Assembly: GCF_020524085.2 (NCBI RefSeq)
Contig: NZ_CP129016.1
Coordinates: 1,296,001-1,360,000 of the forward strand
DNA length: 64,000 nt
Direction: 5' to 3'
From: Halobacillus litoralis
GTDB lineage: Bacteria > Bacillota > Bacilli > Bacillales > Halobacillaceae
Of this stretch, positions 46,801 to 56,867 are shown piece after piece; the first letter of the stretch is position 1; each line of letters starts with the position of its first letter. Under the pieces are notes generated by a model, which saw only the letters and a list, made by a program, of their open reading frames with translations, had not been told where the DNA came from and did no database searches. The translations under genes and the position numbers were made by a program.

Positions 46801-47241
46801 ATGCCAAGTAACGCAAAAGATGTCCAGGTGCAGCTTGTAACGGAAATACAGGATGGGGATCGTAAAGAGACGATGAAGATCCAGGAACCGGGACAGTTTT
46901 TCAAACGAGGCGATACGCAAGTGCTCACCTTTATCGAGCACCCGGAAGATGGAGAACCGGTCAGTACGATGGTGACGGTCAAACCAGAACATGTCAGCAT
47001 CAAACGGAGCGGTGGCGTGGAGATGCGCCAGGTTTTCCAGACATCCACGGAGACGGAAAATTTGTATCATCATACCTATGGTGATTTTCATATGAAGACC
47101 TATACAGATAAAGTGGAATTCCGATCATTGGAAGAATCCACACAAGGCCGACTGTATTTAAGCTATACCATGACTTTAAACCATGAAGTGACTCAAGCCC
47201 ACCGCTTGACGTTGACGTTTGAGGAGGAGAGCGATTCATGA
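46801..47241 (+). CDS. ywiB: DUF1934 family protein (YwiB)
   Basis: A 146-residue beta-barrel-type protein (DUF1934, calycin-like) with [37 protein letters not shown], the [13 protein letters not shown] strand and [12 protein letters not shown]. Function unknown. The ATG at 46801 follows GGTGGAGGG. Its stop overlaps the argS start (ATGA), so the genes are translationally coupled, as in Bacillus. Confidence 0.88.
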   Translation: MPSNAKDVQVQLVTEIQDGDRKETMKIQEPGQFFKRGDTQVLTFIEHPEDGEPVSTMVTVKPEHVSIKRSGGVEMRQVFQTSTETENLYHHTYGDFHMKTYTDKVEFRSLEESTQGRLYLSYTMTLNHEVTQAHRLTLTFEEESDS

Positions 47242-48905
47242 ATATCGTTGAACAAATGGAACAAAAACTGAAGGATGAAATCGTACGCTCAGTCCTTGCT
47301 GCTGAATTGGCTTCAGAGGAAGAGATACCTGAAGTGATTCTGGAGCAGCCGAAAGACAAAGCGCACGGAGATTATGCTACAAACATGGCAATGCAGCTCG
47401 CACGCGTTGCTAAAAAAAATCCGCGTGCCATCGCGACTGATCTCGTGGAGCAGTTCGACAAGTCTAAAGCATCGATTGAAAAAATTGAAATTGCTGGACT
47501 AGGGTTCATCAACTTTTACATGAACAATCAATATTTGACGGAATTAGTATCTACAATTTTAAATGCTGATGAGGAATATGGCCGCAGCAATAGTGGCGAA
47601 GGGCATAAAATCCAGGTGGAGTTTGTTTCTGCCAACCCAACAGGAACGCTTCACTTAGGTCATGCACGTGGAGCGGCCGTGGGTGATTCCCTATGCAACG
47701 TATTGGATGCTGCAGGATACGATGTCTCCCGTGAGTACTACATTAATGATGCAGGAAACCAAATGGCTAACCTGGCAAAATCTTTGGAAGCTCGCTATAT
47801 GCAGAATCTTGGAAAAGAGTGGAGCATGCCAGAAGATGGCTACCATGGTCAGGATATCGTTGGTTTAGCTGAAAAGCTCGTGAGTGAAGATGGCGAGAAA
47901 TGGGTTGATGTTGCGGAAGAAGAGCGCCTTCAGTTCTTCCGTGAGTATGGATTGAAGTTCCTTTTGGATAAAATCAAAACAGACCTGGAAGAATTCCGCG
48001 TTCCATTTGATGAATGGTTCTCTGAAACTTCTCTGTACAACGACGATCAGATCACAGATGCCCTTGCCGTATTAAAAGGCCAAGGCTATGTGTTCGAAAA
48101 AGATGATGCGACATGGTTTGAAACGACGAAGTTCGGAGATGACAAGGATCGTGTCCTAATTAAGAATGATGGAACATACACGTACTTGACTCCGGATATT
48201 GCCTATCATAAAAACAAATTGGATCGTGGATTTGATACACTGATCAACATTTGGGGAGCCGATCACCATGGCTACATTCCACGAATGAAAGCGGCCATCC
48301 AGGCGCTTGGTTACGAGAAAGATACGCTGGAAGTAGAAATCATCCAAATGGTGAATCTTTTCCAAGACGGCGAAAAGGTAAAAATGAGTAAGCGTACAGG
48401 AAAAGCGGTCACCCTTCGTGAACTGATGGAAGAGGTAGGGATAGACGCCATGCGTTACTTCTTCTCCATGCGTTCCAGTGATTCTCACCTCGACTTTGAC
48501 ATGGACCTTGCCCGTTCAGAGTCGAATGAAAACCCTGTGTATTACGTACAATATGCCCATGCCCGCATTTGTACGATGCTTAAACAGGCAGAAGAAAAGG
48601 GTCTAGCCAAAGATTCTTATGACGAAAGCTACCTTACAGCTGAGAAAGAAGAAGACCTTCTCAAACGTCTGGGAGAATTCCCGCAAGTGGTAGCGGATGC
48701 AGCAGAAAAACGCACGCCACACCGCGTGACTCAATATGCGTTCGATCTCGCATCGAACCTACACAGCTTTTACAATGCCGTCAAAGTGCTCGACGATGAA
48801 AATCCAGAGCTGACAGCAGCAAGAATCGCGTTAATGAAAGCTGTACGGACAACGCTGAACAATGCACTTCGATTAATCGGAGTTTCTGCACCAAACCAAA
48901 TGTAA
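47238..48905 (+). CDS. argS: Arginyl-tRNA synthetase
   Basis: A 555-residue class I aminoacyl-tRNA synthetase. The N-terminal Add-1 domain has [15 protein letters not shown]; the HIGH motif is [18 protein letters not shown]; the KMSKS region is [17 protein letters not shown]; the C-terminal anticodon-binding domain ends [13 protein letters not shown]. The length is complete. The gene contains a run of eight A (47412-47419) that is in frame, so long A runs are not always miscalled in this sequence. Confidence 0.98.
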   Translation: MNIVEQMEQKLKDEIVRSVLAAELASEEEIPEVILEQPKDKAHGDYATNMAMQLARVAKKNPRAIATDLVEQFDKSKASIEKIEIAGLGFINFYMNNQYLTELVSTILNADEEYGRSNSGEGHKIQVEFVSANPTGTLHLGHARGAAVGDSLCNVLDAAGYDVSREYYINDAGNQMANLAKSLEARYMQNLGKEWSMPEDGYHGQDIVGLAEKLVSEDGEKWVDVAEEERLQFFREYGLKFLLDKIKTDLEEFRVPFDEWFSETSLYNDDQITDALAVLKGQGYVFEKDDATWFETTKFGDDKDRVLIKNDGTYTYLTPDIAYHKNKLDRGFDTLINIWGADHHGYIPRMKAAIQALGYEKDTLEVEIIQMVNLFQDGEKVKMSKRTGKAVTLRELMEEVGIDAMRYFFSMRSSDSHLDFDMDLARSESNENPVYYVQYAHARICTMLKQAEEKGLAKDSYDESYLTAEKEEDLLKRLGEFPQVVADAAEKRTPHRVTQYAFDLASNLHSFYNAVKVLDDENPELTAARIALMKAVRTTLNNALRLIGVSAPNQM

Positions 48906-48938
48906 TTCCATATACTAGGAAAAGGGCGTCTTTGCTAA

Positions 48939-48960
48939 TAGAGCAGGGGTGCTCTTTTTC
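48939..48960 (+). terminator. Weak Rho-independent terminator of ywiB-argS
   Basis: AGAGCA / TGCTCT with a GGGG loop followed by five T, 34 bases after argS. Confidence 0.6.
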
Positions 48961-48997
48961 TATATTCACACAAAAGGATATTATATTATTGAAGTAA

Positions 48998-49615
48998 ATG
49001 GCAGGTTTGTGGAAGACTCAGTTTCGAGACTTTTGTTGAGTGGAAGGGGGCTGCGGGGAATAGCTCGCTTTCCGCGGGGCCCCACACGAGGTGGGGGCGT
49101 TCGATGTTGGCACAGGACGTGCCGAACTTAATCGAACTTCCTCTATTCTTTTGAGCCTCTTCGGACTGCGTCCTGTGGGGTCTCACCCTGCACTTTTTCC
49201 CGCAGGAGTCTTGCCATTCCCCTCCGCCCCTTTTCTATATCAGTGTCTCGAAACCACTTTCCGAATAATCAGCTATTCAGTTTGATGGGAGTATAAGGAT
49301 AAAACTCCAATGCTCAGGTATTAAAATCCTGAAAGCTTGATACTATGCGTTTTATGCCACTAACAATCAGGATAAAGGAAGACAATCTGATTTGGTAAAG
49401 GGGTTCGTTTCTCACATACCTCGAATGGGGTGGTTGGGAAGCTGCGAGACTCCCGTGTGAGAAAGGAGATAGGCGAGATCCCACAGGGCTTTAGCCCGAG
49501 GAAGCTCGCCACTCCCCCACAGGAAAGCGAGTAGCTTCGCAGCCACCCCTGACGCTCAACCCCAGCAACGAACCCTGAAACATCTCGAAACTGAGTCTTC
49601 CACTATAGGGAGCTT
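48998..49615. repeat. Composite palindromic intergenic repeat, copy 5 (inverted relative to copy 1)
   Basis: Ends are GGAAGACTCAGTTTCGAGAC (49011-49030) and TCTCGAAACTGAGTCTTCC (49583-49601), perfect over about 18 bases in inverted orientation. Arm one (49040-49235) carries a nested insertion. Arm two (49430-49555) pairs GTGGTTGGGAAGCTGCGAG with GTAGCTTCGCAGCCACC. The spacer between holds no gene. Outer flanks GGCAGGTTTGT and ACTATAGGGAGCTT recur at other copies. Confidence 0.88.
49079..49152. repeat. Nested double-hairpin insertion in repeat copy 5
   Basis: Relative to the other arms, about 70 bases interrupt the region between GCTTTCCGCGGGG and GAGCCTC. The insert contains GCCCCAC / GTGGGGGC and GTTCGAT..GGCAC / GTGCC..ATCGAAC hairpins. 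No coding capacity. Confidence 0.6.
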
Positions 49616-49749
49616 ATATAAGAATCCGTTGGCTTTTTTGGTGAATCAATAGAGGAGGGGTTTCGTAACATAAAAAGAAGCTTGCATGACAAGACGCATG
49701 CAAGCAAAAACTATTTCTGTATCTTACATATCGAAAGGTTGTGGAAAAG

Positions 49750-49929
49750 GTGAAAGAAGTCATCATCGCATTGATTACAGGATTTATCGTAGGACTCGTT
49801 TTTGCAGGATTCAAATTACCAATCCCAGCACCGCCTGCATTTGCTGGAGTTGCAGGAATCATTGGGATCTATCTCGGCTTTAAAGTTATGGCATGGGCAG
49901 GACCAATGTTTGCTGAATTTTTCAAGTAA
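49750..49929 (+). CDS. XapX domain small membrane protein
   Basis: A 59-residue protein with two hydrophobic helices and the XapX pattern GFIVGLVFAGFKLPIPAPPAFAG split by the conserved PIPAPP turn, then GIIGIYLGFKVM. Function unknown. The GTG at 49750 with GAAAGG 11 bases upstream is favoured, giving MKEVIIALITGF as in relatives; a GTG at 49741 is too close to that site. Confidence 0.75.
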   Translation: MKEVIIALITGFIVGLVFAGFKLPIPAPPAFAGVAGIIGIYLGFKVMAWAGPMFAEFFK

Positions 49930-49934
49930 AAGAA

Positions 49935-51119
49935 TTACAAGAAAGGTCTCAACAATACAGCGATTCTCTGGTTCAGTCGTGTGGTGAATGAACGGCGCTT
50001 GAGCCAGTGTTCATCAAAAGGTATGGCATCAGCGGCATCCTCAAAGTAAGCAGCTCTCAAGTCACTGATGAAGTCTTCATCATACACATAGGTGTTGACT
50101 TCCTTGTTTAAAAAGAAGCTCCGTCGGTCGAAGTTGGCCGTTCCAATATCGGCGAATGTTCCATCTACCATGACGACTTTCGAATGGTAAAAACCCGCAT
50201 CAAACAAGCGGATCGAAGCTCCCAGGTCGTATAACTCTTTTAAATATGGGATTGCTGCCGGTTTTACAAATGGGTGGTCGGCCTTCATTGGTATCATAAT
50301 GTGAAGCTCGACCCCTCTGGATATCGCCTGTTTTAAGCCTGTTTGTAATTTTTCTGTCGGGATGAAATAAGGTGTTCCGATCAGGATTTCTTTTTGTGCA
50401 GAATCGATCATCTTCGCAAATTCTTTTTCAAGCTCAACCCCGTCAGTCGCCATAATATTCATTTTGTGATGTCCGTCATCAGAAGGCTCACAGGGGGACA
50501 CTTTTTCTCCTGAAGCCAGGTACCAATCATCCAGCATGACCTTGTGGATTTCGGAAACGACGGGGCCAGTTAAGCGTAGGTGATAGTCTCTCCAGTCTCC
50601 GAATTTCGCAGATTCTCCAATATAATTCTTTCCAATATTGAACCCACCCAAATATCCTACTTTTCCGTCAATAACCGTTATTTTTCTATGATTTCTCCTA
50701 TTTAATCGATAAAAAAAGAAGGGGAACCCAGGGGTTTCGGCGAAGTAGAAGACAACCCCTGCGTCTTTTAGTTTTTTTCTAGCTGACTTATTGATTTTGT
50801 ATCCTCCGAGCCTGTCGACAAGTAGACGGACAGGAACACCGTTTCGAGCCTTGTTTTTCAGAACATCTAAGAAATTCTCACTAATATAATCGTTATCGAT
50901 CAAGTAGAAGTAGACGTCGACTTGTTTTTTTGCTTCGGAAATTTCATGGAACATCTGCTCATAAAGGACCGAACCGTTTTTATACAGTTTATAGTTCCCG
51001 CGGGTTTCAGGAAGCGGGAGGGGCCGTGGTTTTTTTCTATGTTCTGCCCGTCCCATTTTGAAGTCAATGAATAGTAATAAAACAAATAAAATGATGAATA
51101 GAATGATTGTGACGAGCAT
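49935..51119 (-). CDS. ywjE: Cardiolipin synthase / phospholipase D family protein (YwjE)
   Basis: A 394-residue membrane-anchored enzyme joining two phosphatidylglycerols into cardiolipin. One N-terminal helix (LVTIILFIILFVLLLFI) and two HKD motifs: NHRKITVIDGKVGYLGGFN and FYHSKVVMVDGTFADIGTAN. The ATG at 51119 has AAGGAGGG seven bases upstream; the frame to 51215 is unsupported. As in B. subtilis it is divergent from and adjacent to fadF. Cardiolipin often rises under salt stress, but no regulation is visible. Confidence 0.92.
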   Translation of the reverse strand: MLVTIILFIILFVLLLFIDFKMGRAEHRKKPRPLPLPETRGNYKLYKNGSVLYEQMFHEISEAKKQVDVYFYLIDNDYISENFLDVLKNKARNGVPVRLLVDRLGGYKINKSARKKLKDAGVVFYFAETPGFPFFFYRLNRRNHRKITVIDGKVGYLGGFNIGKNYIGESAKFGDWRDYHLRLTGPVVSEIHKVMLDDWYLASGEKVSPCEPSDDGHHKMNIMATDGVELEKEFAKMIDSAQKEILIGTPYFIPTEKLQTGLKQAISRGVELHIMIPMKADHPFVKPAAIPYLKELYDLGASIRLFDAGFYHSKVVMVDGTFADIGTANFDRRSFFLNKEVNTYVYDEDFISDLRAAYFEDAADAIPFDEHWLKRRSFTTRLNQRIAVLLRPFL

Positions 51120-51199
51120 CTTTCGTCCCTCCTTAAAAAATACCTTCCTGATAGTTTCCCCGATTTTAAAGGTTTCAAAAGGAAAAACGAGAAAATATG

Positions 51200-51229
51200 T
51201 TGACTGAATGCTCATTCATAATTTATAGT
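51200..51229 (+). promoter_or_regulatory. Sigma-A promoter of fadF with embedded operator
   Basis: TTGACT (51200-51205) and TATAGT (51224-51229) with an 18-base spacer. The spacer contains the palindrome TGAATGCTCATTCA (51205-51218), placed so that a bound repressor would block RNA polymerase. The palindrome shares the pattern TGARYGNNCRYTCA with the one before the thiolase gene and fits a TetR-family operator. Confidence 0.65.
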
Positions 51230-51331
51230 AAAGCTATAAGATTCAGAAAATTATAAGATTACTTGTCGATTTTCTGATCGGAGAAAAGGGAAGTCGCCAT
51301 CGCGCGACAACAACAAAGAGGGGGAGAACCA

Positions 51332-53464
51332 ATGAATCCGTTGTTGGTGGCAAACTGGGTTTTATTCCTTGGCGTCCTTGTCTACGGCCTGTACTTGTTC
51401 GTCCGTGTCGTTCAGACCCGCGTCGCTTACATTAAACTGGGGAAAAAATTCGAGTATGACAGACAGCTGAAGAGGCGTTTGCAGAAGATTTGGATTTACG
51501 TATTCGGACAAAAGAAGTTATTGAAAGATAAAAAGTCGGGCATCATCCACGTCATGATGTTTTATGGATTCATCCTCGTTCAATTCGGGGCGATCGACTT
51601 TATTTGGAAGGGACTAGCTCCAGATTCTCATCTGCCTTTAGGACCTTTCTATCCAGGATTTACATTCTTCCGGGAAATCGTGACACTGACGATCCTAGTC
51701 GCTGTTATTTGGGCGTTCTACCGCCGTTATATTGAAAAATTAGTTCGCTTGAAGCGCGGCTTTAAAGCGGGGCTTGTCCTTATTTTTATCGGAACATTGA
51801 TGGTCACCGTTCTTGTAGGAAATGGCATGGGGCTTATCTGGCATGGCCATGAAGGGGCATGGACAGAACCTGTTGCGTCTGGAATTGCAAGCGCTTTCGG
51901 ATGGCTGCCTCCGGTTGCAGCTGCGACTGTGTTCTTCATTATGTGGTGGATTCACCTGCTCATCCTTCTGACATTCATGATTTACGTGCCTCAATCGAAA
52001 CACGCACACTTAATTGCAGCACCCGTGAACGTGTTTTTGAGCCGTGAAGAACCACCAGGAAAACTGAAATCCATTGATTTTGAGATCGACGAAGATGCGG
52101 ATGAAGAGGACGTGTCCTTCGGGGTTGGGAAAATCGAAGACTTCAATCAGCTGCAAATGATCGATTTTTATGCCTGTGTGGAATGTGGACGCTGTACCAA
52201 TGTTTGTCCAGCTTCTGGGTCCGGGAAAATGCTTTCCCCGATGGATCTGATCGTGAAATTGAGAGATCATCTGACAGAAAAAGGAGCGGCTGTTACCGGC
52301 CAATCTCCATGGGTGCCTGCGTATGCGTTTTCCGGAACAGAAGGAAATACGCTCGCACAAATGTCCCGCTCTCAAGGATCAGATGAAGCAGCAGCTACGC
52401 TTGACGCAGTGAATAATAAGAGTTTGATCGGAGATGTCATCACAGAAGAAGAGCTATGGGCTTGTACGACTTGCCGAAACTGTGAAGATGCCTGCCCGGT
52501 CATGAACGAACACGTCGATAAAATCATTGATCTTCGCCGTTACTTAGTTTTGACAGAAGGAAAAATGGATGCCGATGGACAGCGTGCGATGATGAATATC
52601 GAACGTCAAGGAAATCCATGGGGACTTTCTAAGAAAGAACGTGAAGACTGGAGACAGTTGGATGAGGACGTTCAAATCCCTACTGTGAAAGAATTGAAGA
52701 AATCAGGAGAAGAATTCGAATACTTATTCTGGGTCAGCTCGATGGGCTCTTACGATAACCGCAGCCAAAAAATCGCGATGGCTTTTGCCAAACTGATGAA
52801 TGCAGCGGATATCAAGTTCGCAATTCTTGGTAATAAAGAGCAAAACTCCGGAGATACAGCCCGCCGTATGGGGAACGAATTCCTTTTCCAGGAGCTTGCT
52901 GAAAAGAATATGAAAGAATTTGAAAAACATAATGTGAAGAAAATTATTACGATCGATCCACACGCCTATAACATTTTCAAAAACGAGTACCCGGACTTCG
53001 GACTTGAAGCTGAAGTTTATCACCATACGGAAATGCTTGCCGAATGGTTGAAAGAGGGACGCTTGAAACCGGAAGGAGTCGTGAAAGAGAAGATCACTTA
53101 TCACGACAGCTGTTACCTTGGCCGCTACAACGAAGTGTATCAGCCGCCGCGTGAAGTGCTTGAAATGATACCTGGAGTCGAAGTGGTGGAAATGAAGCGT
53201 AACCGTTCCAACGGCATGTGCTGTGGAGCTGGAGGCGGGATGATGTGGATGGAAGAGAAATCCGGAAACCGTGTCAACGTCGCCCGTACCGAGCAGGCGC
53301 TTGAAGTCGAACCGACGATGATCTCGAGTGGCTGTCCATTCTGTCTGACGATGCTATCCGATGGAACGAAAGCGAAAGAAGTGGAAGAGGAAGTCAGCAC
53401 GATGGATATTGCCGAGATCCTAGCGAAATCCATGTTTGAAAAAACAGAAGAAAAGACCGCTTAA
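51332..53464 (+). CDS. fadF: Fe-S oxidoreductase FadF, electron acceptor for acyl-CoA dehydrogenases
   Basis: A 710-residue protein: five to six N-terminal helices (to about residue 230), then ferredoxin-type clusters CVECGRCTNVCP (about 281) and CTTCRNCEDACP (about 377), and two CCG domains (DSCYLGRYNEVY near 591, NGMCCGAGGGMMW near 629). It resembles B. subtilis FadF (YwjF) and probably passes electrons from acyl-CoA dehydrogenase/ETF to the quinone pool. A strong site GGGGGAG precedes the ATG. Confidence 0.92.
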   Translation: MNPLLVANWVLFLGVLVYGLYLFVRVVQTRVAYIKLGKKFEYDRQLKRRLQKIWIYVFGQKKLLKDKKSGIIHVMMFYGFILVQFGAIDFIWKGLAPDSHLPLGPFYPGFTFFREIVTLTILVAVIWAFYRRYIEKLVRLKRGFKAGLVLIFIGTLMVTVLVGNGMGLIWHGHEGAWTEPVASGIASAFGWLPPVAAATVFFIMWWIHLLILLTFMIYVPQSKHAHLIAAPVNVFLSREEPPGKLKSIDFEIDEDADEEDVSFGVGKIEDFNQLQMIDFYACVECGRCTNVCPASGSGKMLSPMDLIVKLRDHLTEKGAAVTGQSPWVPAYAFSGTEGNTLAQMSRSQGSDEAAATLDAVNNKSLIGDVITEEELWACTTCRNCEDACPVMNEHVDKIIDLRRYLVLTEGKMDADGQRAMMNIERQGNPWGLSKKEREDWRQLDEDVQIPTVKELKKSGEEFEYLFWVSSMGSYDNRSQKIAMAFAKLMNAADIKFAILGNKEQNSGDTARRMGNEFLFQELAEKNMKEFEKHNVKKIITIDPHAYNIFKNEYPDFGLEAEVYHHTEMLAEWLKEGRLKPEGVVKEKITYHDSCYLGRYNEVYQPPREVLEMIPGVEVVEMKRNRSNGMCCGAGGGMMWMEEKSGNRVNVARTEQALEVEPTMISSGCPFCLTMLSDGTKAKEVEEEVSTMDIAEILAKSMFEKTEEKTA

Positions 53465-53532
53465 TCAAACGTTTGACCAATATTTTTTCCGTCGAACAAT
53501 CCCGTTAAAAGAAAAAATAGTATGAAAATTGT

Positions 53533-53564
53533 GGAAAGTGTACAGTGTTTTATGTACACTTTCC
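53533..53564. promoter_or_regulatory. Perfect 11-bp inverted repeat between fadF and thiolase
   Basis: GGAAAGTGTAC and GTACACTTTCC flank a 10-base centre. No T-run follows, so it is not a classical terminator. It may be an operator or a weak RNA hairpin. Confidence 0.5.
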
Positions 53565-53578
53565 TTATGGGGCGATTT

Positions 53579-53592
53579 TGAGCGAGCGTTCA
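53579..53592. promoter_or_regulatory. TetR-type operator before the thiolase operon
   Basis: TGAGCGAGCGTTCA is a palindrome with the architecture TGARYGNNCRYTCA, the same as the site within the fadF promoter. It lies 44 bases upstream of the thiolase start. The TetR regulator encoded in this operon is the obvious candidate. Confidence 0.6.
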
Positions 53593-53635
53593 ATCGTCAT
53601 TTTTGAAAGCGTTATCAATAAGAGGAGGAATAAAC

Positions 53636-54823
53636 ATGCGTAAAACTGTAATTGTTGCTGGAGCCCGTACCCCTTTTGGAAAATTCGGAGGATCACTTGC
53701 ACCTTTGACAGCTGCACAGCTTGGAGGTATCGCCATTAAAGCAGCTTTGGAACGTGCGAACGTGAAAGCAGAAGATGTGGATGAAGTCATTATGGGGACT
53801 GTCCTTCAGGGCGGTCAGGGACAGCTGCCTTCCCGCCAGGCTTCAAGAGAAGCTGGCATTCCTTGGGATGTAAAAACAGAAACCGTAAACAAAGTTTGTG
53901 CCTCTGGTATGCGAAGTGTGACGATGGGAGATCAGTTCATCCGTTTAGGGGAAGAGGACATCATTGTTGCTGGTGGTATGGAGAGCATGAGCAATGCGCC
54001 TTACTTTATGCCGAAAGCCCGCTGGGGGTTCCGTATGGGCGACGGTGCCGTCAAAGATATGATGGTGCATGATGGATTGACATGTTCCTTTGAGAATGTC
54101 CATATGGGCAACTACGGAAACCGGACAGCTGAAGAATTTGAATTAACAAGAGAAGCGCAGGATGAATGGGCGTATAGAAGTCATCAAAGAGCTGTGAAAG
54201 CCATAGAAGAAGGAACGTTAAGCGAAGAAATCACAGCAGTTGAAGTCCCTCAAAGAAAAGGTGATCCGAAAGTCGTCGATACAGATGAGGCACCAAGAAA
54301 AGATACGACAGTCGAAGCTCTGGCTAAACTTCGTCCTGTATTTGATAAAACGGGAACGATCACGGCAGGAAATGCCCCTGGGGTCAACGACGGAGCTTGT
54401 GCCATGCTGCTCATGTCTGATGAAAAAGCGGAAGAATTGGGTGCGGAGACATTGGCTACGATTCTCGCTCATGATGAAATTGCTGTTGAAGCTCAGGACT
54501 TCCCACAGACGCCAGGGCTTGTCATTAATAAATTGTTGAAAAAAGCTGGAAAATCCATTGAAGATATCGATCTGTTTGAAGTGAACGAAGCCTTTGCTGC
54601 CGTTTCTCTAGCGAGTGGCAAGATCGCAGGACTGGATCACGAGAAAGTGAACGTTAACGGCGGGGCTGTTGCGCTTGGACACCCGATTGGAGCGAGTGGT
54701 GCGCGTATTCTTCTCACCCTTGCTCACGAATTGAAACGCCGCGGCGGTGGACTTGGAATCGCAGCTATTTGTTCAGGTGGAGGTCAAGGAGACGCCGTAT
54801 TGATCGAAGTACCGAAACAATAA
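53636..54823 (+). CDS. mmgA: Acetyl-CoA C-acetyltransferase (thiolase)
   Basis: A 395-residue thiolase cleaving 3-ketoacyl-CoA or condensing acetyl-CoA. Nucleophilic Cys in [12 protein letters not shown] (about 88), then [34 protein letters not shown] with the catalytic His, and [16 protein letters not shown] with the second Cys. ATG 53636 has GAGGAGG; a frame from 53603 is unsupported. First gene of the acyl-CoA catabolic operon. The symbol follows B. subtilis mmgA by order with mmgB. Confidence 0.93.
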   Translation: MRKTVIVAGARTPFGKFGGSLAPLTAAQLGGIAIKAALERANVKAEDVDEVIMGTVLQGGQGQLPSRQASREAGIPWDVKTETVNKVCASGMRSVTMGDQFIRLGEEDIIVAGGMESMSNAPYFMPKARWGFRMGDGAVKDMMVHDGLTCSFENVHMGNYGNRTAEEFELTREAQDEWAYRSHQRAVKAIEEGTLSEEITAVEVPQRKGDPKVVDTDEAPRKDTTVEALAKLRPVFDKTGTITAGNAPGVNDGACAMLLMSDEKAEELGAETLATILAHDEIAVEAQDFPQTPGLVINKLLKKAGKSIEDIDLFEVNEAFAAVSLASGKIAGLDHEKVNVNGGAVALGHPIGASGARILLTLAHELKRRGGGLGIAAICSGGGQGDAVLIEVPKQ

Positions 54824-54836
54824 GGAGGAATACGGG

Positions 54837-55688
54837 ATGACAATCAATCAAGTCATGGTCATAGGAGCAGGCCAGATGGGTGCGGGGATTGCCCAGGTTT
54901 TTGCTCAGGCCGGATTAAACGTAAAAATGAACGACATGAGCCAGGGTGCACTGGATCAAGGACTGGCGGGTATTGAGAAGCGCCTGAAGCGGGCGGTTGA
55001 AAAAGGAAGAATGAGCGAAGAAGATCAAAAGTCGGCTTATGGCCGCTTGCAGACAACGACTGACTTGAAGGACGCCTCCGACTGTGACCTTGTCGTGGAG
55101 GCCGTCGTTGAGAACATGGATGTGAAGGTAAGCGTCTTCCAACAGCTGGATGAGATTACTCCTGCACATGCCATTCTGGCAACGAATACATCATCTTTAC
55201 CAATTACGGAAATTGCTGCTGCGACTAAACGTCCAGAGCAAGTGATCGGCATGCACTTCATGAACCCTGTACCGGTGATGAAGCTGGTGGAAATCATTCG
55301 TGCCATCCAGACAAGTGATGAAACGTATCAGGCGATTGAAGATATGACGAAGAAACTGGAAAAAACCCCTGTTGAAGTCGAGGACTTTCCAGGGTTCGTC
55401 TCCAATCGCATTTTGATGCCGATGATCAACGAAGCGATTTATACGGTTCACGAAGGGGTAGCATCTCCTGAAGATGTGGATGCCGTCATGAAGCTCGGGA
55501 TGAATCACCCAATGGGACCACTTACGCTTGCTGACTTTATCGGTCTTGATACGTGTCTATATATTATGGAAGTCCTTCATGAAGGATTTGGAGACAGCAA
55601 ATACCGTCCATGTCCGCTACTGCGTAAATACGTGAAAGCAGGCTGGCTCGGGAAGAAGTCTGGACGCGGTTTTTACACCTACGAATAA
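54837..55688 (+). CDS. mmgB: 3-hydroxybutyryl-CoA dehydrogenase
   Basis: A 283-residue NAD(P)-dependent enzyme oxidising 3-hydroxyacyl-CoA. The Rossmann motif [19 protein letters not shown] opens the protein; the catalytic His is in [32 protein letters not shown] and [16 protein letters not shown] are typical. A strong AAGGAGG site. Thirteen bases after the thiolase. Confidence 0.95.
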   Translation: MTINQVMVIGAGQMGAGIAQVFAQAGLNVKMNDMSQGALDQGLAGIEKRLKRAVEKGRMSEEDQKSAYGRLQTTTDLKDASDCDLVVEAVVENMDVKVSVFQQLDEITPAHAILATNTSSLPITEIAAATKRPEQVIGMHFMNPVPVMKLVEIIRAIQTSDETYQAIEDMTKKLEKTPVEVEDFPGFVSNRILMPMINEAIYTVHEGVASPEDVDAVMKLGMNHPMGPLTLADFIGLDTCLYIMEVLHEGFGDSKYRPCPLLRKYVKAGWLGKKSGRGFYTYE

Positions 55689-55709
55689 CGTGTGAAGGGG
55701 AGAGCGAGA

Positions 55710-56855
55710 ATGAATTTGCAGTTCACGGATGAACAGGAAATGATGAGAAAAATGGTCCGCGATTTTGCGGAAAAAGAGGTGGCACCAGCCGTGGAGCGGA
55801 TGGAACAGGAGGATCGGTTCCCTTCCGAGCTGCTTCCGAAAATGGGGGAACTCGGATTGATGGGTGTGCCGATTCCAGAGAAATACGGCGGTGCAGAGAT
55901 GGATTATATCTCCTATATCATCGCGATTCACGAAATTTCAAAGGTGAGTGCGACGCTCGGAGTCATTCTATCTGTCCACACCTCGGTTGGAACAAATCCA
56001 ATTCTGTATTTCGGTACAGAAGAACAGAAGAACAAATACATTCCGAAACTGGCGTCAGGTGAATATTTAGGAGCATTCGCCCTGACAGAGCCGAGTGCGG
56101 GTTCTGATGCGAGCAATCTGAAAACACGAGCAGTAAAGCAAGGGGATCATTACATTCTCAACGGTTCTAAAGTGTTCATCACCAACGGAGGAAATGCAGA
56201 TACATTCATCGTTTTCGCCCGTACGAATCCGGATGTGGAAACAAAGAGAGGATTGAGTGCGTTTATTGTAGAGCGGGACACCCCTGGCTTTTCCATCGGA
56301 AAGGCAGAGAAAAAGATGGGGCTGCACGGTTCCAGTACCGTTTCGTTGAACTTTGACCAATGCGAGGTTCCTGTTTCCCAACGACTCGGAGATGAAGGGG
56401 AAGGGTATAAAATTGCGCTTGCCAATTTGAACATCGGACGAATCGGCATTGCCGCCCAGTCCCTTGGAATTGCGGAAGCGGCACTTGAGCATGCCGTCTC
56501 TTATGCCAAAGAACGGGAGCAGTTCGGGCGTCCAATCGCACATTTGCAGGGCGTATCGTTCAAACTCGCCGATATGGCGACAGAAGTAGAAGCGTCGAAG
56601 CTTCTCGTCTATAACGCTGCTTCTCTGCAGGCGGCCGGTAAAAAGTGTGGAAAAGAAGTGTCAATGGCCAAACTGATGGCTTCCAAAACAGCGGTGAAAG
56701 CGTCGATTGAAGCTGTGCAGGTCCATGGGGGATACGGGTACACGGAAGATTATGCGGTCGAACGCTTCTTCAGGGACGCCAAAGTTTGTGAAATATATGA
56801 AGGTACAAGCGAAATCCAAAAAATCGTCATAGGCAATCATCTGATCAGAGACTAG
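55710..56855 (+). CDS. Acyl-CoA dehydrogenase (first of two)
   Basis: A 381-residue FAD enzyme. [16 protein letters not shown] and [14 protein letters not shown] bind FAD and substrate; [17 protein letters not shown] [14 protein letters not shown] and the C-terminal [31 protein letters not shown] carry the catalytic Glu region. ATG 55710 follows GGGGAGAGCGAGA. It precedes a second acyl-CoA dehydrogenase of the same size, probably with different chain or branch preference; electrons likely go to ETF and FadF. Confidence 0.93.
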   Translation: MNLQFTDEQEMMRKMVRDFAEKEVAPAVERMEQEDRFPSELLPKMGELGLMGVPIPEKYGGAEMDYISYIIAIHEISKVSATLGVILSVHTSVGTNPILYFGTEEQKNKYIPKLASGEYLGAFALTEPSAGSDASNLKTRAVKQGDHYILNGSKVFITNGGNADTFIVFARTNPDVETKRGLSAFIVERDTPGFSIGKAEKKMGLHGSSTVSLNFDQCEVPVSQRLGDEGEGYKIALANLNIGRIGIAAQSLGIAEAALEHAVSYAKEREQFGRPIAHLQGVSFKLADMATEVEASKLLVYNAASLQAAGKKCGKEVSMAKLMASKTAVKASIEAVQVHGGYGYTEDYAVERFFRDAKVCEIYEGTSEIQKIVIGNHLIRD

Positions 56856-56867
56856 GAGGATGACAGA

